A stretch of 64,000 nucleotides of DNA from a bacterium (GCA_016786595.1 JAEUWB010000045.1:62001-126000), one strand, 5' to 3'. Positions 9,463 to 18,604 are shown, numbered from the stretch's first letter. Translations and numbers: made by a program. Notes: generated from the sequence alone by a model not told the origin.

Positions 9463-10203
9463 TTACTTGACCTCAACAATTAATGAATTCTTTTCTTCAA
9501 CCGTCACCAGTTCGCACAAAGCTTCAACCGCCTCCTGCGGAGTGCGCCAATCTAGTTTCTTTTGGTCTGCCCCTGACAAGCCATCGGGTGGGAGAATATT
9601 TCCCAAAACAAGTCCATGCACGCGCACATTTCCTGCTAAAGCTTTCGCTGCAAGCTTTGTCACAGCAAAAAGCCCTGATTTTGCTACACTGTGCGCAGCG
9701 CGCGAAAGAAAAGGGTCATCAATTGATTCATCTAAAACATTTACCACCACCCCATAGGGACTTGTGGTTAACTGGGGAGCAAAGCGCTGAATTAAAAAAA
9801 ACGGCGCGCGGCAATTAATCGCAATCGCCTGATTGAAAGTCTCAACGTCTTCTTCTAAAAGTGAGTGTCGTGCCAGTAATAGTTCCGGATCTGGGTATGG
9901 ACTAGATGAATTAATCAGCGCATCAATTCTCGTAAAGCGCTGATAGAACTCGCGCTGCAATGTTTCAATTCCCTCAACCGTCGTTAAATCTGCACAAATT
10001 GTCTCTGCCCGCACATTATAAAGCTCGACCATCGACTTTGTATCACGTGCACCGGCCTGAGAAGTAAAATAGTGGACTGCGACATCAAAGCCTTTTTTTG
10101 CAAGTCCAACAGCAAAGGCCTGCCCTAAACGTCTGCCAGCGCCTGTCACTAAGGCAACTGGTCGAAATGCGCTGGAAGATTTTGATTCCATTGGTTCAGT
10201 CAT
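9463..10203 (-). CDS. SDR family oxidoreductase, pteridine-reductase-like, with altered catalytic Tyr
   Basis: A short-chain dehydrogenase of 246 residues from the ATG at 10203, which overlaps the end of the RluA gene by 8 nt; a longer reading to 10260 would overlap it by 65 nt and is less likely. The NADP-binding motif TGAGRRLG stands near the N-terminus, and the RR suggests NADPH preference as in FolM/PTR1. The usual YxxxK active site reads HSVAK, so the catalytic Tyr is His; the codon is CAC on the minus strand near 9690. The Lys is kept. The family reduces dihydropteridines or other carbonyls; this variant may be altered or inactive. Confidence 0.85.
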   Translation of the reverse strand: MTEPMESKSSSAFRPVALVTGAGRRLGQAFAVGLAKKGFDVAVHYFTSQAGARDTKSMVELYNVRAETICADLTTVEGIETLQREFYQRFTRIDALINSSSPYPDPELLLARHSLLEEDVETFNQAIAINCRAPFFLIQRFAPQLTTSPYGVVVNVLDESIDDPFLSRAAHSVAKSGLFAVTKLAAKALAGNVRVHGLVLGNILPPDGLSGADQKKLDWRTPQEAVEALCELVTVEEKNSLIVEVK

Positions 10204-11104
10204 TTTCAAATAAAAATTCCCCAGCCTCAGCCTGAATAACTTTGGGCAAACTAGTATCAAGATTAAACTCTAGTTTGATAGATCGCAGCAAAAAACCCTG
10301 ATTTTCTCCAAGCCCTAATTGACTAAGCTCTTGCTCTGATCCATAGAGAGCATCACCAACTAGCGGATGTCCAAGCTCACTGGCATGACGCCTGATTTGA
10401 TGGCGTGCAAAGCGAGTGCTTTGCGCTTCGAGAATTGCACAAGGAGAATCATACAAAGAGAAATTCTTGACAAGTTTAAACTTAGTTGGTGCCTGACTAC
10501 GGTCTAAATCTTCAGTGTAAATCGGAGTAGCAACTTGAGTTTCGTCGAACTGGGCATGCCCTTCGACTAAAAGTAGATAGGTCTTTGTAATTTGCCCTGC
10601 AAGCGAGGCTTCGCGAAATTTTTTGTAGCTTTCAGCATTACGTGCCGCAAGAATTAGTCCAGAGGTATAAAAGTCTAAGCGATTTATTAACCCAGCCTCC
10701 CGTAAATCTGCTGAGGCACTTAGCGTCTCGGGATGAAAGTGTGCGATCAAATCTGCTAATGTCAAACTAGCATCGAACTTTAAGCGTATACAATGCAGCA
10801 TTCTTGGCTTATCAATTACTAATAGCTCTTCATTTGCAACAATAATTTCAAGTTTTTCGTGACTACTGACAAGTTCCGGTCGTAACCTAATTTTTTCAGG
10901 AAATTCTATGATTGCAATTTCCTGCCCCCCAGTTACTTCCGCGCCAGCTTGAACGGCTCTACCATTTAAGAAAATTAGTCCTGCCTCAGACAGTTCATGA
11001 ATCTTACGCCGACCCAGTTCTGGATAACGATCTCGCACTGCCTTATCGATTCTGGTTGGAGGACCAGTATAAATAAAACGCTGGCTTTTACTCTGACTTG
11101 TCAT
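10196..11104 (-). CDS. RluA family pseudouridine synthase
   Basis: A 302-residue rRNA or tRNA pseudouridine synthase. An S4 RNA-binding domain covers about residues 15-75 (RDRYPELGRRKIHELSEAG, FLNGRAVQAGAEV). The catalytic motif is GLINRLDFYTSGLILAARN, with the essential Asp in RLD. The C-terminal signature is FARHQIRRHASELGHPLVGD followed by ALYG. RluA-type enzymes isomerise specific uridines in 23S rRNA (RluA/C/D) or tRNA (TruC); the target cannot be chosen from sequence alone. It is divergent from trxB and shares a transcript with the SDR gene. Confidence 0.93.
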   Translation of the reverse strand: MTSQSKSQRFIYTGPPTRIDKAVRDRYPELGRRKIHELSEAGLIFLNGRAVQAGAEVTGGQEIAIIEFPEKIRLRPELVSSHEKLEIIVANEELLVIDKPRMLHCIRLKFDASLTLADLIAHFHPETLSASADLREAGLINRLDFYTSGLILAARNAESYKKFREASLAGQITKTYLLLVEGHAQFDETQVATPIYTEDLDRSQAPTKFKLVKNFSLYDSPCAILEAQSTRFARHQIRRHASELGHPLVGDALYGSEQELSQLGLGENQGFLLRSIKLEFNLDTSLPKVIQAEAGEFLFEND

Positions 11105-11171
11105 CTAGATTATTTCCATATAACGTTATGAAGTTCTCAAAAGAATTCTGCAAAAGAACACTGGGAGGCAT

Positions 11172-12095
11172 ATGACTCGTGAAGTAATTATTCTTGGTTC
11201 CGGGCCTGCAGGGCTAACCGCCGCAATTTATGCCTCCCGCGCAAATCTTAACCCGTTAGTCATTCATGGTCCACAGCCCGGCGGGCAGCTCACAACGACA
11301 ACCCTGGTTGAAAATTTCCCAGGCTTTGCTCAGGGCATCATGGGCCCAGAATTAATGGATCAAATGCGTGCTCAGGCTGAGCATTTTGGCGCAGAATTTC
11401 TACAAAAACCAGCAACTTCAGTAAAACTCTCTGCTGAACGGAAAACCGTAGTTTGCGACGACCAAACTTTTGAAGCAAAAACAGTCATTATCGCAACAGG
11501 TGCCTCAGCAAAAACCCTTGGCCTAGACCGAGAATGGGAATTAATGGGTTATGGTGTATCAACTTGCGCGACTTGCGATGGGGCATTTTTTAGAAATCAA
11601 ATAATTTTAGTTGTTGGCGGCGGCGACTCGGCCTGCGAAGAAGCTTTATTTCTGACCAAGTTTGCCTCAAAAGTTTATCTCGTGCACCGCAGAGACTCAC
11701 TACGTGCATCAAAAATTATGGCTGAGCGCGTAATTGCCCATGAAAAAATAACAGTACTTTGGAATACTGGAATAGCAAAGCTTTTGGGAGACAAAAAATC
11801 TGGCTTAACGGCTGTGATCTTGAAAGATACCGTAAACGGCAGTGAAAAAGAAATGCCCGCTACGGGGCTATTTTATGCGATTGGCCACCAGCCAAATACG
11901 GACCTTTTTAAAGGCCAACTTGAAATGGACAATAACGGCTATTTAGTAACAACAGGTGCAAGCACAAAAACAAATATCCCAGGCGTATTTGCCTGTGGGG
12001 ATGTGCAAGATCACGTCTTTAGGCAAGCGATCACTGCTGCCGGCTCTGGCTGTATGGCTGCAATTGAAGCTGAACGACACTTATCTGGACATTAG
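11172..12095 (+). CDS. trxB: Thioredoxin reductase
   Basis: A 307-residue FAD/NADPH enzyme that reduces thioredoxin in the cytoplasm. FAD motif GSGPAGLTAAIYASRA is at residues about 8-23. The redox-active disulfide CATC is at about 134-137 (STCATCDGAFF). The NADPH motif is GGGDSACEEAL at about 154. The final FAD motif is GVFACGDVQDHVFRQ. The start is ATG at 11172, with GGGAGGC just upstream. It is monocistronic and ends before the bidirectional terminator at 12223. Confidence 0.96.
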   Translation: MTREVIILGSGPAGLTAAIYASRANLNPLVIHGPQPGGQLTTTTLVENFPGFAQGIMGPELMDQMRAQAEHFGAEFLQKPATSVKLSAERKTVVCDDQTFEAKTVIIATGASAKTLGLDREWELMGYGVSTCATCDGAFFRNQIILVVGGGDSACEEALFLTKFASKVYLVHRRDSLRASKIMAERVIAHEKITVLWNTGIAKLLGDKKSGLTAVILKDTVNGSEKEMPATGLFYAIGHQPNTDLFKGQLEMDNNGYLVTTGASTKTNIPGVFACGDVQDHVFRQAITAAGSGCMAAIEAERHLSGH

Positions 12096-12222
12096 AACGT
12101 TCACTATTTACGCCAGATAAAAACTTGAATTGCTCTAAATTCACAGTTTCCTCAAGTTTCGAAGATATATCTCTAATTTATTGCGTCGGCATGACAAGTT
12201 CAAAGATGTTCATACAATAAAA

Positions 12223-12258
12223 AACCCGCTGGACTTTACGCCACAGCGGGTTTTAATT
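12223..12258. terminator. Bidirectional rho-independent terminator between trxB and atpE
   Basis: Stem AACCCGCTG (12223-12231) pairs with CAGCGGGTT (12244-12252). On the plus strand it is followed by TTAATTTTTT; on the minus strand by TTTTTATTG. It sits about 130 nt after trxB and 92 nt after atpE, which converge here, so it can end both transcripts. The rest of the gap shows nothing clear. Confidence 0.85.
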
Positions 12259-12350
12259 TTTTATCGCCCTTCGCCCAATTAAGAAATTAGGGCTACGGGA
12301 GATAAAGTATTTTCTAGAACTTGCCTCAAGGCAAGATGCTGAAAATAACT

Positions 12351-12662
12351 TTAGAAAATGCCTACTAATTTCATTGCGATAACTAGCGCATAGATTACAA
12401 GTGATTCAATCAAAACTAAACCAAGAATCATTGGAGTAAATGTTTGATCGGCAGCACCAGGATTGCGACCAATGCTTTCAAGCGCACTAGAGGCAGTGCG
12501 TCCTTGACCAATTGCACCGCCAAACGCAGCGATACCAATCGCAAGGCCTGCAGCAAGTGCAGCAAAAGAATCCATGCCCCCTGCAGTTGCTCCTTCAGCA
12601 GCTAATGCTGGAGCAGCGACTCCAAACAATACAAATAAAACTGTACAAACTTTACGTAGCAT
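12351..12662 (-). CDS. atpE: ATP synthase F0 subunit c
   Basis: A 103-residue proteolipid starting at the ATG at 12662, which has AAGGAG 6 nt upstream; an in-frame start at 12683 lies before that site and is rejected. Residues 1-22 look like a signal-peptide extension (ending APALAA), seen in several Gram-negative c subunits. Two transmembrane helices follow, joined by the polar loop ESIGRNPGA. Helix 2 carries the ion-binding Glu in LIESLVIYAL. Helix 1 has Gln in AIGQGR. Gln, Glu, Ser and Tyr occupy positions that bind Na+ in Ilyobacter, but Thr67 is replaced by Leu. It lies 48 nt after atpB. Confidence 0.93.
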   Translation of the reverse strand: MLRKVCTVLFVLFGVAAPALAAEGATAGGMDSFAALAAGLAIGIAAFGGAIGQGRTASSALESIGRNPGAADQTFTPMILGLVLIESLVIYALVIAMKLVGIF

Positions 12663-12710
12663 ATTTTTCTCCTTAATTTTCAAACTTACGTAATAACTAA
12701 AAAACGTTTT

Positions 12711-13484
12711 TTAAGCGTGTTGTTCTACGCCTCCATGAGAACTTTTGTGTTCATCGTGACCGTGCTCATCATGCTCATGAGCAACGGCAAAGCGGATATA
12801 CACCATTGTCAGAAGCGTGAACACAAACGCCTGCATAAAGCAGACAAAAGTTCCAAGGCCGTAGAAGATTACTGGAATGATTACCTTAGTCAAATCGGTA
12901 AAGACAGAAAGGACAATATGATCCCCCGTCATATTGCCAAATAGTCGCAAACTTAGTGATAAAGGGCGCACAAAATGGCTGATTAATTCAATCGGAAATA
13001 ATAAAAACCCCGCCCACCAAATTGGGCCCCACATATGCTTGAGGTAGTTCTTTAGCCCGACTTCCTTAAGTCCCCAAAAATTGTAGTAGAGAAACACAAC
13101 CGCAGCAACGCCAAGATTAAAAACTAACGAATCGGTTGGTGCGGAGAACCCAGGAATAAGCCCGAGTAAGTTCATAAAGAACAAAAAGAAAAATAGTGAT
13201 CCAACAAACGGCAAATGCTTGCGGTTTTCTCTGCCCATTACAGAGTCAGAGAGTGAACGTAAAAAACTAATCAATACGTCAAGAAAAGAGTGGCACGATA
13301 ACTTAGAATCAGGAACCAAGGCGTTGCTATCAGTATGGCTCTTAGCTAAAGCTTTTGTTACGACTGACTTACCGACTAGAACAATTACCGAGATTAGTCC
13401 TGTAGCAACCAAAGCAGATCCAATAGTCTCGTAATCAGATCCAACAAGAGCCTCAACAAAATTTAATCCGTGTCCGCCAGCCAT
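12711..13484 (-). CDS. atpB: ATP synthase F0 subunit a
   Basis: A 257-residue polytopic inner-membrane protein forming the ion half-channels against the c ring. The essential Arg lies in LSLSLRLFGNMTGDH. Other family marks are PFVGSLFFFLFFMNLLGLIPG and the last helix with FVFTLLTMVYIRFAVAHEH. About six membrane helices are visible. The C-terminus is unusual: a His-rich tail (HEHDEHGHDEHKSSHGG). It is followed by atpE, and the atpI-like gene is 114 nt upstream. Confidence 0.95.
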   Translation of the reverse strand: MAGGHGLNFVEALVGSDYETIGSALVATGLISVIVLVGKSVVTKALAKSHTDSNALVPDSKLSCHSFLDVLISFLRSLSDSVMGRENRKHLPFVGSLFFFLFFMNLLGLIPGFSAPTDSLVFNLGVAAVVFLYYNFWGLKEVGLKNYLKHMWGPIWWAGFLLFPIELISHFVRPLSLSLRLFGNMTGDHIVLSVFTDLTKVIIPVIFYGLGTFVCFMQAFVFTLLTMVYIRFAVAHEHDEHGHDEHKSSHGGVEQHA

Positions 13485-13598
13485 AGATTCCTAATAAAAT
13501 TATTCCTGAATAAAAATTTCAGAGCTAGTTAATAAAATTTGCCCTGCCTAGCTCTTGCCTACTTCTAAGCATAAAGCTTCGCTCTGCGCGCAAGCTGT

Positions 13599-13976
13599 CT
13601 ACCGAATTTTCCGCTTCCGCTCAAGTAGCCCCCAAATTACGGTCCCAGACGTTAAAAGTAAGGCATTTCCCAGTAAAATCAGAGCAGCTTCATTAGGAAA
13701 GCTCACTAACAAGGAAACCAAGATTAATGCAAAAGAGATGTTTTTTAGTGCCATAATACCCACAACGCCAGCAGCATTTCTGTCGCGGGAAAAAAATACT
13801 TTACTCATCACGAGCTCCCAAAACCAAACGTTAAGAACAGTCAGCAATAGTGAAAAAATTAGCGGTAAAATTTGATAGGAAATAATTTCTTGTACACACA
13901 GCGCAAAAATTATTTCCACGCAGGCAACGTAGACAAGAGTTGACGAGAAAGTGCGAATTTTAAAAACGTAAGACAC
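13599..13976 (-). CDS. atpI: AtpI-like membrane protein (ATP synthase subunit I family)
   Basis: A 125-residue protein made of four predicted membrane helices (about residues 12-31, 36-58, 72-92 and 96-115) with the basic end ERKRKIR. Topology, size and position directly upstream of atpB are those of AtpI, an assembly factor for the c ring. Sequence conservation in AtpI is weak, so the assignment leans on context. An in-frame internal Met (MSKVFF) exists but would delete two helices. The 114-nt gap to atpB holds no clear signal. Confidence 0.7.
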   Translation of the reverse strand: MSYVFKIRTFSSTLVYVACVEIIFALCVQEIISYQILPLIFSLLLTVLNVWFWELVMSKVFFSRDRNAAGVVGIMALKNISFALILVSLLVSFPNEAALILLGNALLLTSGTVIWGLLERKRKIR

Positions 13977-14162
13977 TGATTTTCTTGTACAGATTTTTTA
14001 TTTTGTCCCAGACGATTTCCAGGGTCCTGCCTTTATAGCGTTAATAATTTTTTCTTCAAAATTTTTTTTCGTACGCAGTACCTTGAAATGTCTAAAACTT
14101 CAACTTTAAGTGTACTCAACTAAGTTTGCACAAGATTGCAACTGCACTCAGGAGGAGTAAGA

Positions 14163-14192
14163 ATGTCAGACGCGCAAAATGGTAAAACTTAG
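14163..14192 (+). other. Possible leader peptide upstream of dnaA (MSDAQNGKT)
   Basis: A nine-codon reading frame ending in TAG, preceded by a very strong ribosome-binding site (GGAGGAG at 14151-14157, 5 nt from ATG). It lies in the 573-bp gap 13977-14549 between the atpI-like gene and dnaA, where I see no other gene. A DnaA-box-like TTATTCACA is at 14344-14352. It may be a regulatory leader or the remnant of a gene start. Confidence 0.35.
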
Positions 14193-14549
14193 TACTTAGC
14201 CATGAACCGCGGTAGAAGTAAAATGAAGGTCTAAGGGTGTATAAGCGTATGATTCGTCAACAGAATGAGCTACATGATAGACAAGGTAATTCTAGAAATT
14301 TTATGATCGGAAGCCTTTTTTCATCATTTAGATCGTTGCTTAATTATTCACACGCGCTCGTGCTCTCCAGTCTAAGGTCGCACCTAAATTTACCTTATAG
14401 TAGTGCTCCATGTTGCACGCTTAATTCCAAGCATCTTTTAGCTTACAAGCTTGGGAAGCATCTGCCTTAAGCGTTTATCATCAACGTTTTTCCCTCTAAT
14501 AATTTTATTCGCTTATTGTTGTTTTTGTAGTGTTGTTAAGTTGTTAATT

Positions 14550-15998
14550 ATGAATCTTGGAGTCGAATTCGACAGCCGAGGAGCGTTTACAGTAAGGCCA
14601 AAAGGGTCGATCTGGTCTGAAGCGCTGTTAGTCCTCGAAGAAAAAATTGAAAAATCGTTATTTGCTGCCTGGATTAAGCCGTTAAGGGTTACAACTGCGG
14701 TTAATAATCAAGATATACAAATTACGATTGCATGCCGTAATACTTTTACTAAGGAATATATTAAGAATGAATATGGCAGCTTGATAACTGCTGCGGTTAA
14801 TGATGTTCTACATGATTCTAACTTAGTCCCTTCAATCATTTATACCGTTGGCGCCTCGTCAGCTCAGACTGAGATAACTGACAGCAAATCCAAACTAAGT
14901 TCACCAGCTCTAACTACTGAAGGGCTAAAAGAAACACAAAAAGAAACGCGTCATCTAACTGATAACACCTCCACACTTAATCCACGTTATAATTTTTCAA
15001 ACTATGTAGTTGGACCTTGTAATCAGTTTGCGCATGCCGTGTCGCTACGCATTTCTGAAAATCCTGGCACGTTTTACAATCCACTTTTTATCTATGGTGG
15101 CGTAGGGCTGGGTAAAACCCATTTAGCGACTGCAATTGGAAATGCCGCTAAGCGTCGTGGCAAAAAGGTTCTCTTTGTTTCATCTGAGCTTTTCGTTAAT
15201 GAGTTAATCACTGCACTTCGCACGAACCGCATGCAACAGTTCAAGGAGCGTTATCGCTCACTGGATTTGCTAATCATTGATGATATTCAGTTTTTAGTTG
15301 GCAAAGAATGTACCCAGGAAGAATTTTTTCACACCTTTAACGTGCTCCACAGCAAACGCGCCCAGATCATTCTAACTTCGGACAAGATTCCGCAGCAATT
15401 AACTGGCTTAGAAGAGCGTCTACGTACTCGGTTTGCTTCGGGAATTTCTGCTGATTTACAAAGTCCAAGTTTTGAGACGCGCTTAGCAATACTAGAAAAG
15501 AAGGCAGAATTAGAAAATATTATCCTTCCTCGAGAGGTTTCAGAATTACTTGCGAAAAGAATTACCAGTAATATCAGGGAATTAGAGGGGGCACTAAACC
15601 GCGTTCTTGCTTTTACGTCTCTTAGCAACTTACCGCTTAATCTTGACACTGCTACCTCCTGTCTTGATTCATTTGCTCCTGAAGAAACCGGCCCTGTGAC
15701 AATTGAACTTGTGCAGCGTGGTGTTTCTGATTTTTACGGTACCACAGTTAAGGATTTACTAGGGAAGAGACGCACAAAAAATATTGCTCAACCACGCCAA
15801 GTAGCAATGTTTTTATGTCGCAAACTTACTCCAGCTTCGTATCCTGAAATTGGCGTTTTATTTGGCGGTCGCGACCATTCAACAGTTATCCACGCAATCC
15901 AAGTAGTTGAGGAGAGAATTAAAACAGATTCTAAGTTTTCTAGTGAGTTGCGTAGTGTGGAGGACAAGTTACGCTGTGGAAAAAATCTATTTCAATAG
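14550..15998 (+). CDS. dnaA: Chromosomal replication initiator protein DnaA
   Basis: About 482 residues from the ATG at 14550 (MNLGVEF), chosen because the next residues lead into domain I (LEEKIEKSLFAAWIKPL); the frame is open to 14451, but that extension is hydrophobic and unlike DnaA. Domain III starts at YNFSNYVVGPCNQFAHA, with Walker A GGVGLGKTH at about residues 183-191 and Walker B in LLIIDDIQFL. Domain IV ends with the DnaA-box recognition segment GGRDHSTVIHAIQVV. It binds oriC and opens the duplex. A TTTTCCACA-type box (15975-15983, minus orientation) overlaps its last codons. Confidence 0.96.
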   Translation: MNLGVEFDSRGAFTVRPKGSIWSEALLVLEEKIEKSLFAAWIKPLRVTTAVNNQDIQITIACRNTFTKEYIKNEYGSLITAAVNDVLHDSNLVPSIIYTVGASSAQTEITDSKSKLSSPALTTEGLKETQKETRHLTDNTSTLNPRYNFSNYVVGPCNQFAHAVSLRISENPGTFYNPLFIYGGVGLGKTHLATAIGNAAKRRGKKVLFVSSELFVNELITALRTNRMQQFKERYRSLDLLIIDDIQFLVGKECTQEEFFHTFNVLHSKRAQIILTSDKIPQQLTGLEERLRTRFASGISADLQSPSFETRLAILEKKAELENIILPREVSELLAKRITSNIRELEGALNRVLAFTSLSNLPLNLDTATSCLDSFAPEETGPVTIELVQRGVSDFYGTTVKDLLGKRRTKNIAQPRQVAMFLCRKLTPASYPEIGVLFGGRDHSTVIHAIQVVEERIKTDSKFSSELRSVEDKLRCGKNLFQ

Positions 15999-16318
15999 AC
16001 TTTTTATGTGCTTAACTTATTGAAATAACTTAAATTTTTCGTTGTAATATATCGATTATTTTCTGTTGATAAGTTGTTTATAAGTATGTTGGCTAACTGT
16101 TATTTCACTACTGATAAGGCTCAGTTTAGTTTTATGTTAAATTTTATGGCTGTGAATTAGCGTGGGTAAGTTCAGTGATTTGCTTTTATCTTTCCACAAG
16201 CAGTATTTATGATTTTCAAGATGTTAACTTCTTTTTCAACACATCCACAGGAACTACAACTAATACTAGTTTTTAATATATACTAATTAATAATTATCCG
16301 TAGAGTGAGGACATCGAT
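15975..16318. other. oriC: Putative oriC (dnaA-dnaN intergenic region)
   Basis: A 320-bp A+T-rich gap between dnaA and dnaN. DnaA-box-like sequences are TGTGGAAAA at 15975-15983 (reverse of TTTTCCACA), CTTTCCACA at 16190-16198 and ACATCCACA at 16241-16249; the last two have one and two mismatches to known boxes. A/T-only runs such as TTTTTAATATATACTAATTAA precede dnaN and could be the unwinding element. No box is a perfect TTATCCACA, whereas perfect boxes occur in the palindrome downstream of gpsA, so the true origin could be at either place. Confidence 0.5.
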
Positions 16319-17437
16319 ATGCAGTTAGAAGTTTCCACCCAAGCCTTAAGTAAACTTTTAAGTCTAACCACAACAATCGTTGAAAAGCGTAACACCATGC
16401 CAATTCTGGCAAACGTGAAACTCACTGCGCAAGATTCTAATCTACAAGTCACAGCTACAGATTTGGAAGTTAGTTTTCAGGGCTCAGCAGAGGCAACAAT
16501 TAAAACCCCAGGAAGCATTACCGTAAACGCAAGATTTTTATTTGAAATCGTCCGCGAACTTCCTGCCCCAACAGTTACCTTAAAAGCACAAAAAGGCGAA
16601 CGTCTAGAAATTGAGTCTGGCGCTTCGCATTTTAAAATTAATGGCATTTCATCCGACGAATTCCCATCAATCATGGGAACCAACGCTAAAACGCTTTTTA
16701 GTCTGGATGCCAATGGAATTGTCCAAGCCATTGATAAAACAATTTATGCGGTTTCTAGCGATGAAACACGTTATAATTTAACAGGCGTTTTTCTAGAGAC
16801 AGTTGATAGTGATAAAACACTACGCTTTGTCGCTACAGACGGACATCGTCTAGCCGTGGTCGATCGCCCCTCGCAAGGCATGACTTCTCCAAAAAAGGGC
16901 GTAATCGTTCCGCGTAAGGGTATTTTAGAACTTAAAAAGATACTCGAAGGTAACGAAGGTGCTTGTCAGCTTGGCCTCGATGAAGGCTTTTTGACTGTGA
17001 AAAGTGGCAATCTCACCTTAGGAATTAGGTTAATTGATGGGGAATTTCCAGATTATCGCCAGGTAATTCCCAATGAAGTCAAAACAACAATTAAGGTGGC
17101 AAAGGAAGATTTTTTAGCTGCTGTTCGGCGCACTTCGCTTGTAACTACAGATAAATCAAAAAGCCTTAGGGTTAAACTTGCACAAGGCCAAATGTCTTTT
17201 ACTTCACAAAGTTCAGAATTTGGAGAAGCCGAGGAATCGATTCCAGTTGAAATTGATGGCGAAGAAATTAGCGTTGCTTTTAGTGCCCGTTATTTAATGG
17301 AAATGCTTACGGCAATGGGTAAAACTGAATCCGTTACCGCGAAATTAAATGGCGAATGGGGACCGGGAGTTTTTGCTACTGATAGTGGTGAGGATTATAC
17401 CTGCGTGATTATGCCCATGCGTTTTGATGCCGAATAG
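16319..17437 (+). CDS. dnaN: DNA polymerase III beta subunit (sliding clamp)
   Basis: A 372-residue clamp, the normal length, made of three repeated domains. Typical blocks are KRNTMPILANVKL near the start, DEFPSIM, the Leu-rich pocket region (FVATDGHRLAV, PRKGILELKK) and the C-terminal end DYTCVIMPMR. It encircles DNA and tethers the polymerase and other partners. Start ATG 16319 has GTGAGG 9 nt upstream. It follows dnaA and oriC and precedes recF by 18 nt, the ancestral gene order. Confidence 0.97.
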   Translation: MQLEVSTQALSKLLSLTTTIVEKRNTMPILANVKLTAQDSNLQVTATDLEVSFQGSAEATIKTPGSITVNARFLFEIVRELPAPTVTLKAQKGERLEIESGASHFKINGISSDEFPSIMGTNAKTLFSLDANGIVQAIDKTIYAVSSDETRYNLTGVFLETVDSDKTLRFVATDGHRLAVVDRPSQGMTSPKKGVIVPRKGILELKKILEGNEGACQLGLDEGFLTVKSGNLTLGIRLIDGEFPDYRQVIPNEVKTTIKVAKEDFLAAVRRTSLVTTDKSKSLRVKLAQGQMSFTSQSSEFGEAEESIPVEIDGEEISVAFSARYLMEMLTAMGKTESVTAKLNGEWGPGVFATDSGEDYTCVIMPMRFDAE

Positions 17438-17455
17438 TAGGCAACAGACCGAGCA

Positions 17456-18604
17456 GTGCAAATTAGAGATTTAAGGTTACGCTGGTTTAGAAATTACGAC
17501 GAGCGCGTTTTTCACTTTGATTCGCCCAGCGTGCTCTTAGTCGGACAGAATGGCTCTGGGAAGACAAATGTCCTTGAAGCACTTTCTGTGCTTGCAGTTG
17601 GAAAATCCTTTCGTAGCGGAGTGCAAATCCGCGATTTAGTGCACTGGCAAAAGCCGGACTCCCTGCCGACAAGCGTTGAAGGCAGTATTCAAACTCGCGA
17701 TGGCCTTAAACAAGTGCGCTTTCAAATTGAAAATGGCCGCAGATCATTTTTTGTTAACGATAATCGACAAAAGAGCTTAAGTGATTTCTACGGAGTTGTG
17801 CGAGTAGTTGATTTTTCGCCCGATGATTTGTTTTTAATTAAAGGCCCTCCCGCTGACCGGCGTGATGCCTTTGACCGCATCTTTACGATGACAATTCCGC
17901 TTTATGGCCTAAGCCTGACAAATTATGAAAAAGCGCTACAGGAACGAAATGCTTTACTGCGCGAGGTCAAACATCATCCCATCTCTGAACGAGAATTAAA
18001 CGCTCAGCTTTCCCAATGGGAGAGTATCTTAATTAATGAAGGTTTAAAGCTTGCAGCAATTCGCCGCGAAGAACTCACTAAACTTTCTCCACTATTCTCA
18101 AAATTTTATGCTCATCTTGCAGACCACGCTGGGGAGCAAGCCGCGCTAAACTATGAAACAATCTTCATTGACCAGTCAGGAAATATTATTTCGGAACTAG
18201 CTGCAGAAAAACTTTTTGCAGAGAGTCGCCTCGGAGATAGAAGTGCGGTGCGCACTGCTATCGGCATCCATAGAGACGATTATGAGTTTTTGCTTGATGT
18301 CGGTCAGGGACTGCGTTCGGCAAAAGGCAACGCTTCGCAAGGTCAAACACGAAGTTTGGTGCTTGCGCTTAAATTTGCCTTTATCGAATACATCCGAGAA
18401 AAAACAAAAGAAGACCCTGTGCTACTACTAGATGACATCGAATCTGAGCTTGATGAAAAACGGAAAAAAGCTCTCTTTGAACTTGTGGAGGCACTCGATA
18501 CACAGCTTTTTTTGACCCACCCTGAACTTTCAGAAATTGGAAAAAATTCGATCAAAACAGACCCTGGAAACTCGCAAAAAGGCTTACAATTGATAGAGCT
18601 TTAA
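17456..18604 (+). CDS. recF: DNA replication and repair protein RecF
   Basis: A 382-residue SMC-like ATPase that loads RecA on gapped DNA with RecO and RecR. Walker A is GQNGSGKTNVLEAL (about residues 30-43), the signature motif is in NASQGQTRSLVLALK, and Walker B is VLLLDDIESELDE. It begins FRNYDERVFHF, the usual RecF start (IRDLRLRWFRNY). The start is GTG at 17456, 18 nt after dnaN. The 183-bp gap after it, before gyrB, holds only a weak CCCAAT/ATTGGG hairpin (18714-18736). Confidence 0.95.
   Translation: MQIRDLRLRWFRNYDERVFHFDSPSVLLVGQNGSGKTNVLEALSVLAVGKSFRSGVQIRDLVHWQKPDSLPTSVEGSIQTRDGLKQVRFQIENGRRSFFVNDNRQKSLSDFYGVVRVVDFSPDDLFLIKGPPADRRDAFDRIFTMTIPLYGLSLTNYEKALQERNALLREVKHHPISERELNAQLSQWESILINEGLKLAAIRREELTKLSPLFSKFYAHLADHAGEQAALNYETIFIDQSGNIISELAAEKLFAESRLGDRSAVRTAIGIHRDDYEFLLDVGQGLRSAKGNASQGQTRSLVLALKFAFIEYIREKTKEDPVLLLDDIESELDEKRKKALFELVEALDTQLFLTHPELSEIGKNSIKTDPGNSQKGLQLIEL

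Noticed and set aside
14237-14470. 77-codon open frame upstream of dnaA
   Set aside because: Composition is unlike a protein (Ser/Leu/His-rich without pattern), it has no ribosome site and it overlaps the region expected to hold dnaA control signals.
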